Source: Corynebacterium durum (GTDB lineage Bacteria; Actinomycetota; Actinomycetes; Mycobacteriales; Mycobacteriaceae). From it: a stretch of 64,000 bases of DNA. This document shows, one piece after another, positions 10,300 to 19,514 of this stretch. The stretch spans positions 124,001-188,000 of the forward strand of contig NZ_CP047200.1 in assembly GCF_030408675.1 (NCBI RefSeq). The letters are read 5' to 3'. The translations under genes were made by a program, and so were the position numbers. The notes beneath the pieces were generated by a model. That model worked only from the letters and a program-made list of their open reading frames with translations. It was not told the DNA's origin and did no database searches. Every line of letters starts with the position of its first letter. Positions within the stretch are counted from its first letter, which is position 1.

Positions 10300-10818
10300 A
10301 TGAGCACAGAGACCCATGACACATATGCCGGTAACAACGCCTTGTTGGATGACACCCTGCTTAACGACACCCTGCCGTCCCGCATTACCCAGGCCGTCGG
10401 TGCCGGACTGTTTATGGCCGTACCAGACTATGTTGACTCGCGGCCGTTGCGCTGGCTGGTCCGCGGAGGTATCGCCGCGGGAACGGTTGGTTTGGTGGCC
10501 TACTTTAACTCCATTGACGATGACCCCAACAACGATCCAGCCATCATTATGGATCGCGTCAAGCAGCGCGTTGGTGACCTTGGTTTTGGGGATGGCCCTG
10601 AGTCTGATGATGTGATCGGTGATTTTGATTCCCCACTGAAAACCTGGGGGATTCTCGGCGCTGGTGCCATTGGCGTGGCCACTGTGCTGAAAGTTAACGG
10701 GGCAGTTAACAAGGTCCTCGCTGGAGGACTGCGCAAGGTTGGTGTTGGTCGCCCCCACACCGCACTCGGCGTGCTCACTGGTTCAGCAGTGTTTGCCTTG
10801 AGCGGTCGGGAGCGTTAA
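10300..10818 (+). CDS. Hypothetical membrane-associated protein
   Basis: Unknown function. Two hydrophobic segments are visible, one around RWLVRGGIAAGTVGLVAYF and one around WGILGAGAIGVATVLKV, separated by an acidic loop, with a third weak glycine-rich segment near the end. The ATG at 10300 gives MSTETHD; a GTG at 10270, with AGGG upstream, would add ten residues and cannot be excluded. Its TAA stop abuts the ATG of the next gene (TAAATG), so the two are co-translated. Confidence 0.6.
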   Translation: MSTETHDTYAGNNALLDDTLLNDTLPSRITQAVGAGLFMAVPDYVDSRPLRWLVRGGIAAGTVGLVAYFNSIDDDPNNDPAIIMDRVKQRVGDLGFGDGPESDDVIGDFDSPLKTWGILGAGAIGVATVLKVNGAVNKVLAGGLRKVGVGRPHTALGVLTGSAVFALSGRER

Positions 10819-11388
10819 ATGTACCCCACGGTGTCCGTGGTTGATGTCATCTCCGCTGAGGGGGCCAATGGTGCTCCCGACGGTGAGCGACTCGTCGTTT
10901 GGCACGTGCAAACCGCCCCTGATGCTGCAGCGGATGCGCTCAGCGGTGCCTGGATTTTTGGTGACAGTACGGGCCACAGCATCGCACAGGCGGCTGATGT
11001 GGTGTCGGGTACCGTGATGCTGCCCACGCCAAGCGCCAGTGATCATGCGGTGCTGGAGCAGCTGGGCGTCGATAAGCAGATCAGCGTGGATGCTGTGATC
11101 AAAGCCATGGAGGCCGAGCTCAAGCGCTATAAGGCTGTGGCTACAGAGGCGAAGAAGAACAATCCACAGTTGACGCTTCCGCGTTTTGAAGCAATCCGTA
11201 CGCCGGACCTGGATGATATTACTGCGGGTTTTCATGGCGAACCGGAGGCGCGTGATGCGTGGGCCTACGCCACGGCGGTGGCTGAACTGGTGGAGCAGTG
11301 GAACGCAATAGAATCGCAACGCAAAACCCGCAAATACCTGCAGGAAGAGTTCGGGGCGGATGTTCGGCCGCTGCCTGTGGCCCCCTGA
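10819..11388 (+). CDS. Hypothetical protein, coupled to upstream membrane protein
   Basis: Unknown function, 189 residues, no signal peptide or membrane helix. The first half looks like a small alpha/beta domain with a VVWHVQTA strand. The second half is helical and charged (about 95-130), with a conserved-looking PRFEAIRTPDLDD patch. It starts immediately after the stop of the upstream gene and is 28 bases before the next, so the three probably form one transcript. Confidence 0.6.
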   Translation: MYPTVSVVDVISAEGANGAPDGERLVVWHVQTAPDAAADALSGAWIFGDSTGHSIAQAADVVSGTVMLPTPSASDHAVLEQLGVDKQISVDAVIKAMEAELKRYKAVATEAKKNNPQLTLPRFEAIRTPDLDDITAGFHGEPEARDAWAYATAVAELVEQWNAIESQRKTRKYLQEEFGADVRPLPVAP

Positions 11389-11416
11389 AGCATGATATGT
11401 CACTACGCTGGGAACC

Positions 11417-12292
11417 ATGTCCACCTCATTGGCACAAGGCGACGCGTTGGCGAAAGTGATCACTTTCCCCACGACGCGCAGGAAGCCGCGCACCCTAATT
11501 TTCCGCGCGGCAGTCGATCAGGCAGACGTGCATCGTCACCTCGGCATCAATGATTCGCTTCCGCTGACGGAGCTTCACCGCGTCCTGTCCATCAGCTTCG
11601 GGTTGAGCGAGGAGCAAACCCCGTGGTCGTTCGACAGTGATGATGTGGCCGTGGATGTGCAGGAGTGCGTTCATCAGTACCTGTCCGAGCCTGAGGACCA
11701 GCTACTGTACCGCTGGGGTTTATGGACCATCACACTTGAGACCATCGATTCCTACGTGCGGGATGCCGGCACACCTGATGCGTTGTGTATTGGTGGTTCC
11801 GGCGCGCTTGGCCACGACACCTTCAATGTTGCGGAGATAAACGCGCAGCTCACCGGCGAAGCCACGATTGAGGCGGTGCTTGACTCTGTTCGGGAACCGG
11901 TGCGGGACCTCATCGAGCGTTCCCAGCTTTACGACTTTGTCGCTCTGCTGCAAGCCATGGAACTGACCCGTCCGGCGGTGCTGGAGCCCTCGCTTGTCGA
12001 CGCCCGCGACACCCTTCCCCTTGAACATGAGGCTGCGGCCCGCGACGCCTTCTGGTCCTGCGTCCTCGCCCTGTCCACGCTTGCCGACGCCGCCGTGGGC
12101 GGCAAGATCATTGAGGAAACGATGGCCGCCATAGGCTGGACCAACGATAATGGCGATCCCCTCAGCGCCACCCATATCCGCAGCATGTGCGCGCAGTCCC
12201 TGCATAAATTGGCCGAGCTGGGCGCTTATGGGACGCAGGCCCTCGCTCCCGTGGATCGTCTGGATATTTACCGCGCGCTACTCAGGGCGTGA
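11417..12292 (+). CDS. pRiA4b ORF-3-like (IS1096 passenger type) domain protein
   Basis: The N-terminal 110 residues fit the pRiA4b ORF-3-like fold: a FRAAV strand, the SLPLTELHRVLSISFGL helix and the following PWSFD strand match the pattern 'tLaeLH..iq.afgW...H.F'. The rest is helical with no motif I know. The family occurs in plasmid, transposon and chromosomal settings and its biochemical role is unclear. Here it is an ordinary GC-rich chromosomal gene with no transposase nearby. Its 3' end overlaps convergent glfT1 by 15 bases. Confidence 0.55.
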   Translation: MSTSLAQGDALAKVITFPTTRRKPRTLIFRAAVDQADVHRHLGINDSLPLTELHRVLSISFGLSEEQTPWSFDSDDVAVDVQECVHQYLSEPEDQLLYRWGLWTITLETIDSYVRDAGTPDALCIGGSGALGHDTFNVAEINAQLTGEATIEAVLDSVREPVRDLIERSQLYDFVALLQAMELTRPAVLEPSLVDARDTLPLEHEAAARDAFWSCVLALSTLADAAVGGKIIEETMAAIGWTNDNGDPLSATHIRSMCAQSLHKLAELGAYGTQALAPVDRLDIYRALLRA

Positions 12293-13198
12293 GAAGCGTT
12301 CCCGCCAGCCCATGCGTTGCAGACGCAGCCACTCCACAAAACCTTTGGGATCTTTGCGTTGAACTAGGAAGAACCAGCCGAAACGGGCGTATTCCTGGGG
12401 AATGAGTCGGCGCATACCGGGCTGGCTCATCAGGAAACCGCGATTGCGGTAGGTGAAGAAACGTTTGTTGGGATTGTCGGGGTATTGGGTGTGCATCCGC
12501 CCGCCAAGAATGGGTTTGAACTCGTCAGTCCCATCGGGATGCAGGTAGGCGGTGGAGAGGCAGGTGCCAAATTTCAGCCCAGAGCGGACGAGTCGACGAT
12601 GGTATTCCACTTCATCGCCGCGAATGAAAAGCCGCAGATCAGGCACCCCAATGCGTTCCATGGCGTAGGCCGAAATGAGGGCACCATTGAACAGTGAGGC
12701 GATGCCTTCAAGGAGATCATCCTCCGGGTGGGCGGGGTCGATGAGTTCATGGCGGTAGCGTCGCCATTCCACACCGCGCCGCAAGGGGAAGGCAAGACGG
12801 TCCGGGGTGTTGGCGTTGCATACGACAGGGGATACTTCCTCCAGCTGGTTGCGTTCCGCGCAACGCAGCAGTGTGGCCAGCACTTCAGGGCCTTCGGGGC
12901 TGCCGTCATCGTCGGCGCACCACACGGCGTCGGCACCGAGGGCGAGGGCATGCAGGAATCCGTAGGCGAAACCTCCGGCACCTCCAAGGTTGTGTTTCGA
13001 GGGCAAGTAGACACCTTTATCTCCGGCGACCTCGACGAGCAGATTCCGGACAGTCTCCTCAGCGCCGTTATCCACAACAATGATCCAGTCCACAGGGTGG
13101 CTTTGGGATGCAACAACAGCGAGGGAGGTGCGGAGAAGATCGGCGCGGTTGTGGGTGACGATGACGGCGGCGATGGTCGAGTCGTGGTCAAGCGGCAT
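12278..13198 (-). CDS. glfT1: Galactofuranosyltransferase GlfT1
   Basis: GT2 family enzyme that adds the first galactofuranose residues to the decaprenyl-PP-GlcNAc-Rha linker, starting galactan synthesis at the inner membrane. At 306 residues it has the N-terminal VIVTHNRADLL strand, the NLGGAGGFAYG donor-binding segment and the metal-binding WCADDDGSPEG motif near residue 95, all typical of GlfT1. There is no membrane helix. In mycobacteria glfT1 sits beside wzt/wzm; here a metal transporter and two other genes lie between them. Confidence 0.92.
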   Translation of the reverse strand: MPLDHDSTIAAVIVTHNRADLLRTSLAVVASQSHPVDWIIVVDNGAEETVRNLLVEVAGDKGVYLPSKHNLGGAGGFAYGFLHALALGADAVWCADDDGSPEGPEVLATLLRCAERNQLEEVSPVVCNANTPDRLAFPLRRGVEWRRYRHELIDPAHPEDDLLEGIASLFNGALISAYAMERIGVPDLRLFIRGDEVEYHRRLVRSGLKFGTCLSTAYLHPDGTDEFKPILGGRMHTQYPDNPNKRFFTYRNRGFLMSQPGMRRLIPQEYARFGWFFLVQRKDPKGFVEWLRLQRMGWRERFSRPE

Positions 13199-13450
13199 GA
13201 CTGTTATTGTCGCACAGGTGACAAGGCAGTGTGGCGTGGCCGGTGTGTTTAGTTTTATTCACAGTAAATGGATAATGCGTGCATGCTATTGAACATAGGA
13301 TAGGTGCTGAAATTGTGTCCGAAAGCAGGTATCGGTTCAGGTGAGGGGTGAAAAAGGGATGTGGCTAGGCCACAGAGAGACACCCCCAAAAGAAACCAAA
13401 GGGGCCCCCATTTAGATGAGTTTCATATGTTCAGATTTATGCTTTTGGGC

Positions 13451-14599
13451 ATGAGATTTTACTTCTTTTCCGCATCTGCCCCTGCGGCCGCGCCTCGCGC
13501 GTCGGTCACGAGCCGTCGTGGATTCCTCCGCACCGCCAGTGCTGTTATTGCTGCAACAGTGCTGGTAGGAGGGTTGAGCGCTTGCGTTGTTGATAATTCT
13601 GATTCCAATAATTCTTCCTCCAAAAACAGCAGTGGCGATAAAGCTCTGACCGTGTTTGCCACCACGGGTTACATTGGTGATGCGGTGCATAATATTGCCC
13701 CCGATGCCGATGTGTCTGTGATGGTTGGACCGGGGGGAGATCCACACACCTACCAGCCCACAACCCAGGATTTGGCCAAGATTCAAGACTCGAGTGTGGT
13801 GTTGTGGACTGGACCCGACATGGAAACTCACATGGCGGATGAGCTAGAGGCCCAAAGCGACCGTCAATTTGCGGTATCGTCGGCGATTCCCGAGCAGGAT
13901 TTGTTGCCCTGGCAGGATCATGACGAGCACGATCATGATCATGACCACGGCAAATACGATCCGCATATTTGGAACAGCACCACGAACTGGAAGTATGTGG
14001 TGGATGGCATTGCCAAGAAACTCGGCGAAGTGGATAGCGGCAACGCCGATACTTACAAGAAAAATGCCGAATCCTATAAACAGCAAATTGACGAGGCTGG
14101 TAATTATGTGCAAACGAAGATGACGGAGATCCCGCAGGATCGCCGCATTTTGGTCAGCGGGCATGATACTTTTAATTACTTTGGCAAGCAGTTCGGTCTT
14201 GACGTGAAGGCCACTGACTTGATCACTTCTGAGTCTGAACTCAGCGCGACTGAGCTCAATGAACTTGCTGATTTTATTGCCCAGCGGAAAGTGCCCACGA
14301 TTTTCGGGGATAATTCTGCCAACCCGCAGGCCATTAATTCGCTGAAAGAGGCCGTGAAGTCCAAGGGCTGGGACGTGAATGTGTCAACGGATGAGCTTTA
14401 TGCCGATTCACTCGGCGCTGAAGCCCCAACGGATACCTATGTAGGTGTGATGCGCTACAACGCTGACACGATTCACAAGGCTTTAGTTGATCCTGCCGCG
14501 ACCCCAGCACCCGGACCAGCGCCAGCACCCGGACCAGCGCCAGCACCCGGACCAGCGCCGACACCTGCTCCCGAGCAAGCCCCGGCTCCTGCCCCCTAA
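13451..14599 (+). CDS. mntA: Metal (Mn/Zn) ABC transporter substrate-binding lipoprotein
   Basis: Cluster A-I metal-binding lipoprotein. A Tat-type signal (SRRGFLRTA) is followed by the lipobox LSAC. The core shows GGDPHTYQP (first metal His), a histidine-rich loop HDEHDHDHDHG, and late GHDTFNYFG and FGDNSANP motifs. The loop is typical of zinc binders, but the four-gene ABCD layout resembles mntABCD of C. diphtheriae, so the metal is undecided. The C-terminus carries three 18-bp repeats encoding PAPGPA (about 14504-14560). The start is uncertain: ATGs at 13427 and 13439 and a GTG at 13361 are also in frame. Confidence 0.82.
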   Translation: MRFYFFSASAPAAAPRASVTSRRGFLRTASAVIAATVLVGGLSACVVDNSDSNNSSSKNSSGDKALTVFATTGYIGDAVHNIAPDADVSVMVGPGGDPHTYQPTTQDLAKIQDSSVVLWTGPDMETHMADELEAQSDRQFAVSSAIPEQDLLPWQDHDEHDHDHDHGKYDPHIWNSTTNWKYVVDGIAKKLGEVDSGNADTYKKNAESYKQQIDEAGNYVQTKMTEIPQDRRILVSGHDTFNYFGKQFGLDVKATDLITSESELSATELNELADFIAQRKVPTIFGDNSANPQAINSLKEAVKSKGWDVNVSTDELYADSLGAEAPTDTYVGVMRYNADTIHKALVDPAATPAPGPAPAPGPAPAPGPAPTPAPEQAPAPAP

Positions 14600-14615
14600 G
14601 CGCCTCTTGAGTAGT

Positions 14616-15350
14616 ATGCCGCAGAAGAAAAAGAGTAAAAGCGCGCTTGCTGTTCGGGATTTGACGGTTAGCTATGGCTCAAATCGGGTGGTTGATGATG
14701 TCTCATTTCGAGTCCCGCAGGGGACCGTGATGGGGCTTATCGGCCCGAATGGTGCTGGAAAGTCAACGATCATTAAATCGGTGATTGACCTCATTCCCCT
14801 TGAGCGTGGTGATATCCGTTTTTTTGGCGAGCCGCTGTCGCGTAGCCGTCACCGGGTGGCTTATATGCCGCAGGCCGCCGATGTGGATTGGGATTACCCC
14901 ATCACGGTTGAGCAGGTGGTGGCCATGGGCTTGTACCCCAAGCTGGGCTGGTTTCGCCGCATGTCGGCCGAGGAGAAACGCCTGGTGGCCGCCAATTTGG
15001 AGTATGTTGGCATTTCTGATCTGGCTAAGCGCCAGATTTCCGAATTGTCGGGTGGCCAGCGCCGTCGAGTGTTTATGGCCCGTATTTTGACACAGCAACC
15101 GGATTTGTATTTGCTGGATGAGCCCTTCGCGGGTGTCGACGCCGCGAGTGAACAGGTGATCCGCGATGTTCTGGTTGAACTGCGGGATCAGGGTGTGACA
15201 ATCCTGATTGTGCACCACAATTTGTCCACCGTTGCGTCGTTGTGCCAGCACGTCACCATTGTGAATAAGCGCCTAGTTGCTTCCGGCCCGATTGATAAGG
15301 CGTTTACCAAAGAAAAAGTCAATGAGGCATTTGGGCTGGGGTTGGTGTGA
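14616..15350 (+). CDS. mntB: Metal ABC transporter ATP-binding protein
   Basis: Cytoplasmic ATPase of the importer. Walker A GPNGAGKST, signature LSGGQRRR, Walker B LYLLDEPFAGVD and the switch HH are in normal order within 244 residues. The ATG at 14616 follows the substrate-binding gene by 16 bases. The frame is open further upstream, but that reads the proline-repeat DNA. Its TGA overlaps the ATG of the next permease by one base (TGATG). Confidence 0.9.
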   Translation: MPQKKKSKSALAVRDLTVSYGSNRVVDDVSFRVPQGTVMGLIGPNGAGKSTIIKSVIDLIPLERGDIRFFGEPLSRSRHRVAYMPQAADVDWDYPITVEQVVAMGLYPKLGWFRRMSAEEKRLVAANLEYVGISDLAKRQISELSGGQRRRVFMARILTQQPDLYLLDEPFAGVDAASEQVIRDVLVELRDQGVTILIVHHNLSTVASLCQHVTIVNKRLVASGPIDKAFTKEKVNEAFGLGLV

Positions 15351-16234
15351 TGTCGTTCATTGACTTTCTTTCCGAGTTTTCCTACCAGCGCATCATCATC
15401 GGCACCACTCTCATCGGTGCTTGCGCCGGGGCGATGGGGGTGTTCCTGTATTTGCGCAGGCAGTCCCTGCTATCGGACGTCATCGGGTCCGCCGCCACCC
15501 CCGGCGTCATGGGCATCTTCCTGGCTGTGTCGCTGTCGCCACTGCTTTTCGACGCCCGCTCCATGCCGGTCATCACCATTGGTGCGCTGGTCACGGGGTT
15601 GCTGGCTGCGGTCCTGGCGAACCGCATCGCGGCCACTACGCGTATTGGCATCGACACGACTATGGCCGTGGTGATGTCGCTGTTTCTGGGTGGCGGCCTG
15701 GTGTTGCTGCAGGTCATTCAGCGTAGCCGCATTCGGGGTAAAGGTGGCATGGAGGAGTTGATGTTTGGTAATTCCGCCACCCTCACCAACCTGGATGTGG
15801 GCACTATCGCGGTGGTGAGCATCGCCGTGGCTGTTGTGATGATCCTGCTGTGGCGGCCCTTTACCATGATGACCTTTGATCAGACACTCAGCCAGGTGTC
15901 TGGGCTGCCCCTACGGTGGCTATCGCCACTGCTGCTGTCGCTGATTGTACTGGCCGTGGTGATCGGCGTGAAAGCGGTGGGCTTGATCCTCATGATCGCG
16001 TTTGCGGTGTTCCCACCCGCCGCAGCCAGGCAATGGTCCAAGACGGTACGTCAGATGGTGCTGTTCTCGGCGGGTATTGGTGGTGTCGCGTCGGTGGTGG
16101 GCACCTACATTTCTGTCGCTGTGGGCAAGGTGCCCACTGGACCAGTGATTGTCCTAGTCCTCACCGCTTTCGTGGGTGTGTCCCTGGTAGCGGCTCCTCG
16201 GCGTAGTGGTGTGAGGGGAGGGGCACGCGCATGA
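15350..16234 (+). CDS. mntC: Metal ABC transporter permease (first)
   Basis: Membrane permease of the ABC-3 family with about eight hydrophobic helices. The family features seen are an early LRRQSLLSDVIGSA loop and the internal VKAVGLILMIAFAVFPPAAA segment near the coupling region. It overlaps the ATPase gene by one base and the second permease by four (ATGA), so all four genes are one operon. Confidence 0.88.
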   Translation: MSFIDFLSEFSYQRIIIGTTLIGACAGAMGVFLYLRRQSLLSDVIGSAATPGVMGIFLAVSLSPLLFDARSMPVITIGALVTGLLAAVLANRIAATTRIGIDTTMAVVMSLFLGGGLVLLQVIQRSRIRGKGGMEELMFGNSATLTNLDVGTIAVVSIAVAVVMILLWRPFTMMTFDQTLSQVSGLPLRWLSPLLLSLIVLAVVIGVKAVGLILMIAFAVFPPAAARQWSKTVRQMVLFSAGIGGVASVVGTYISVAVGKVPTGPVIVLVLTAFVGVSLVAAPRRSGVRGGARA

Positions 16235-17076
16235 GTTTTGCCATTTCGGTTGCCTTGTTGGCGGCTGTTGTTGCAGTGACCTGTGCGCTGCCGGGAACGG
16301 TGCTGGTGCTGCGTCGACAAGCGATGATGAGTGACGCGATGGCACACGCGGTGCTTCCGGGCATTGCGGTGGCGGCGTTGTGGTCGGATTCGCCAACCTC
16401 GCCGTGGCTGATTGTCGGTGCGACGTTGGGCGGCGTAGTGCTGGTGGCGGGCACGGAATGGCTGCGTGGTCTGGGGCGCTTTACTGAGGATAGTGCCGTT
16501 GGCCTGGTGTTTCCCGCGTTTTTTGCTGTGGGTGTGATCATCATTTCCACGCGCGTGCGGCATTCGCCGATTTCTGAGCATTCGGTGTTGATGGGTGACC
16601 TGAACATCGCAGCCCTGTCGCACTGGATTGTGGGCAATATCGACCTGGGGCCAGTGGACGCGTGGATTGTGGGTTCGGTGGGCCTAGTGACGGGGATTGC
16701 GTTGTTTATCGCCCGCCGTCCGCTGTCGATTTCCGCATTTGATCCCGTGTTTGGGCGGTCGATTGGGCTGCGCACGAGGCTGCTGCACTACGTGATTATG
16801 ACGCTGGTCTCGCTCACGGTTGTGGTGGCATTTCACGCCGCCGGTGCGGTGCTGGTGGTGGCACTGATGGTGGTTCCTGCCGCGACGGCGCTGCTGTTTA
16901 CCCGTTCGCTGAGTTCAACGGTGCTGGTGGCCGTGGTGGTGGCACTGGTGGGGTCGCAGCTGGGTTTCTGGCTGGCCTACCTTATCGACGCCGCGACCTC
17001 GCCCATGATGGCGCTGCTAGATGGTGTTATTTTTCTCGCCGTGTGGTTGGTTACCCGGTTGCGGGCGCGGGCATAG
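16231..17076 (+). CDS. mntD: Metal ABC transporter permease (second)
   Basis: Second ABC-3 family permease, 281 residues and polytopic. LRRQAMMSDAMAHAVLPG is the typical loop after helix 1, and FHAAGAVLVVALMVVPAATA is the late conserved segment. Paired permeases suggest a heterodimeric channel as in MntABCD systems. It ends four bases before the convergent lipoprotein gene. Confidence 0.88.
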   Translation: MSFAISVALLAAVVAVTCALPGTVLVLRRQAMMSDAMAHAVLPGIAVAALWSDSPTSPWLIVGATLGGVVLVAGTEWLRGLGRFTEDSAVGLVFPAFFAVGVIIISTRVRHSPISEHSVLMGDLNIAALSHWIVGNIDLGPVDAWIVGSVGLVTGIALFIARRPLSISAFDPVFGRSIGLRTRLLHYVIMTLVSLTVVVAFHAAGAVLVVALMVVPAATALLFTRSLSSTVLVAVVVALVGSQLGFWLAYLIDAATSPMMALLDGVIFLAVWLVTRLRARA

Positions 17077-17080
17077 CGGG

Positions 17081-18184
17081 TCAGTCCTCTGCCCAGATTT
17101 TTTCCAGCACGTGCCAGTGGTCGGGGGTCATCATGCTGGCGGGGGTCACGGAGACGGAGTTTGCGCCTGCCTTGGCCACGGCCTGCAGGCTCGTCTCTAG
17201 GTCGCGGGGGCTGACGGTCTGGTTGTCGGGGGCCCAGAGTCCGCTAGACATGGTGAAGTTGTCGGAGAATGACTTTTTCAGCTCTTTCGTCACTTCGCCG
17301 CCGTATGTGGGGCGTTTATTCTCAAGGCCGAAGTAGTTCCACACCACAATACGATCAACGGATTCGAGAAGCATCTTGTAGTTGTGCCCAGATTCGGTGC
17401 GGTCGCCTTCAGCGTCGTCCCAAGGGGCACGAACGTCGACATCAAGCTGGGTATCGTCATGGCGGCGCGCTTCGGCTTTGACCTTAGACAACAGCGATGC
17501 CAGGGCTTTTGATCTCCACTGCCCGATGGAGGCGTGGGATTCGTTGATGCTGCCATCGTTGCGCCGCGGCCAGTCTTTGGCACCGGTAGCGGCGCAGTAG
17601 GATTTCAAATCATCCTCGCCGAACGTGGCGTTGTCAAACATGAGCTCAGTGAGGGCGATGCGGTGTGGTGTGTAGCGGGTACACAGCTCTCCCACAAGAT
17701 TGACCAGGCGCTCCGCCACCGCGCCCTCGGTGAGCGCCGTCACGCTGGCGAACTCGCTGGATTTTTTGCCGGACGGCGTGTTGCCCGCGAGGTTGGCCTG
17801 CTGGCTGATCCAATTGGGAAGCAGGGCGTCGATAGTCAGCGTGAGCTGATAGTCCCCCGGGAGGAACTTCCCCAGCTTATCCAACGCCTCTGCAACATAG
17901 TCGGTGCCGCTTTCCTGGACCATGCTGGCACTGATTTCTGGAACAGTGGACCATTCGAATGCCAGCCAGTCGGTGCGACCCACGGCCAGACTAATGGCAT
18001 TCACATGAGCTTTTTGCAGGTTAGGGCCATAGTCGGCCCAGCGTGGTGTGGCGGTGACCAGATCCTCAAAACCGAAGTTCATTGAGCGTTCTTCAGGAAC
18101 AACCTTCTTTGCCACACAACCTCCCAAGACTGTTGCCGCGGCCGCAGTGGTTGCAGCAATCATGAACTGACGACGGTTCAGCAT
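17081..18184 (-). CDS. Tat-exported lipoprotein, possible TIM-barrel glycosidase-like
   Basis: The start at 18184 gives MLNRRQFMIAA, a twin-arginine signal, followed by the lipobox VLGGC, so it is probably a membrane-anchored lipoprotein. The mature part (about 340 residues) alternates strands and helices, with segments such as LTLTIDALLPNW, LDVDVRAPWDD and DRIVVWNYF that recall glycoside-hydrolase-like TIM barrels. This fold assignment is inference; I do not recognise the family. It is convergent with the metal permease, with a four-base gap and no visible terminator. Confidence 0.6.
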   Translation of the reverse strand: MLNRRQFMIAATTAAAATVLGGCVAKKVVPEERSMNFGFEDLVTATPRWADYGPNLQKAHVNAISLAVGRTDWLAFEWSTVPEISASMVQESGTDYVAEALDKLGKFLPGDYQLTLTIDALLPNWISQQANLAGNTPSGKKSSEFASVTALTEGAVAERLVNLVGELCTRYTPHRIALTELMFDNATFGEDDLKSYCAATGAKDWPRRNDGSINESHASIGQWRSKALASLLSKVKAEARRHDDTQLDVDVRAPWDDAEGDRTESGHNYKMLLESVDRIVVWNYFGLENKRPTYGGEVTKELKKSFSDNFTMSSGLWAPDNQTVSPRDLETSLQAVAKAGANSVSVTPASMMTPDHWHVLEKIWAED

Positions 18185-18392
18185 CCTGCCTCCAGACTTC
18201 ATAAAGCTAGTTTCGTGTAGCTAAATCCCACTCAGTCACTTTAGCGGTCGGAGCCTGTGTCCGCGTGCCGGGGTTACCGCGAGGACCGGAGCAGGGAGAT
18301 TAACGCCGCGCGTACACCCCAGGAGCGACGTCGCGAGTCTGGCGAGAGATACTGCTGATGCGGCGGTGTGGTGGCTATGCGGGGCTGCCATA

Positions 18393-19436
18393 ATGGGCCG
18401 TATGGTACTACCGATACAGCGACGCACACGGATCGATTCCCTTGATGTTGTGCGAGGGATCGCCGTCTGCGGCATTGCCTTTGTGAACATCGCGCCCATC
18501 GTGCGCTTTGACAGTTGGGCAGAAAATGCTGTCAGCCACTTCCTTAACCTTTTTGTGCAGCAGCGTTTCTTCCCGATATTTTCGCTGCTCTTCGGCATCG
18601 GTTTCGGCATGATGTGGTCCCGTGCCCGCGAACGCTCTCAGCGTCCCCGCCTGGTGTTGCTTCGCAGAATCTTGTTTCTACTTGGGTTGGGGATTCCACA
18701 CGAGATGGTGCACCCAGGTGAGGCGTTGCTGCCCTACGCCACTGTGGCATTGGTGATCCTCCTGCCCGCAACCTGGATCCCACAGCGGTGGCTCGTGCCT
18801 GTGACTGCCGGTCTTGGTGCTCTTTCACTGGTTGGTCTTTTGGCTATTGGTGGGGGAAGCATCATGATCGTTCCATCGCTGCTGCTTCTTGGCTTTGCCT
18901 ACGCCGTGTCCGGCGAGGTTGAGCACTGTGAAGATGATTTCCGGGTGTTTGTTTTTGCTTGCGCAGTGCTTCTGCCTGCGGTTATTGGGTGCCTGTATTG
19001 GCAGCTCCATCCGAGTAGCCCCGAGATGGCACTACAGGCAGAATCGGTAGCAGGTACTGTATTGGCCGCCTTCTACATTGGGGTGATCATGCTGCTCATG
19101 CACACCCCAGCGCGGCGTGTATTGACGGCCGTGTTTGCTCCGTTGGGACGCATGGCCTTGACGAACTATGTGTCCGCCACCCTGGTGTTTTACATGGTGA
19201 AGTGGTGGGGGAAGGACGCGCTTGGCTTGGCGGATGGCACTCTGCGTGACTGGCAAATATTGATGCTAGTGGTGGCGGTTATGCTGATTGCTCAGTCCAT
19301 CGTGTCGGCATTGTGGCTGCGGCGCTTCAAGCAAGGGCCGCTAGAACAATTATGGCGCTGGGCGACCTGGGGGCAGTGGGGTGTCACGTCGCAGACTGCG
19401 GCGAAAATTTCGGCGGCGTCCGGTCAAAGGGAGTAA
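18393..19436 (+). CDS. DUF418 family membrane protein
   Basis: Polytopic protein of YeiB/DUF418 type: the N-terminal RIDSLDVVRGIAVCGIAFVNI helix, the RFFPIFSLLFGIGFG segment and the C-terminal block GRMALTNYVSATLVFY are characteristic. Function is unknown; members are often linked to envelope or small-molecule acyl transfer. The start at 18393 (MGRMVLP) or 18402 is likely; a GTG at 18366 adds nine residues. A palindromic repeat lies directly after the stop. Confidence 0.75.
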   Translation: MGRMVLPIQRRTRIDSLDVVRGIAVCGIAFVNIAPIVRFDSWAENAVSHFLNLFVQQRFFPIFSLLFGIGFGMMWSRARERSQRPRLVLLRRILFLLGLGIPHEMVHPGEALLPYATVALVILLPATWIPQRWLVPVTAGLGALSLVGLLAIGGGSIMIVPSLLLLGFAYAVSGEVEHCEDDFRVFVFACAVLLPAVIGCLYWQLHPSSPEMALQAESVAGTVLAAFYIGVIMLLMHTPARRVLTAVFAPLGRMALTNYVSATLVFYMVKWWGKDALGLADGTLRDWQILMLVVAVMLIAQSIVSALWLRRFKQGPLEQLWRWATWGQWGVTSQTAAKISAASGQRE

Positions 19437-19447
19437 CACTGCGCATG

Positions 19448-19510
19448 AAAATTTGCTTATCGCCAAGCTCAAAAAACGCCGAATTTCGTGCTTCGAGATA
19501 AGCAAATTTT
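19448..19510. repeat. Palindromic intergenic repeat, copy 1
   Basis: AAAATTTGCTTATC (19448-19461) and GATAAGCAAATTTT (19497-19510) are perfect 14-bp inverted arms around a 35-bp centre containing CAAGCTCAAAAAACGCCGAA. It sits between convergent DUF418 and wzt genes. Against copy 3 (reverse complement), 45 of 61 positions match without gaps, by hand alignment. Confidence 0.8.
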
Positions 19511-19514
19511 GTAG

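Noticed and set aside
13251..13300. Weak dyad ATAATGCGTGCATGCTATT upstream of the metal importer as an MntR or Zur box
   Set aside because: Symmetry is partial and I cannot match it to a known consensus with confidence.
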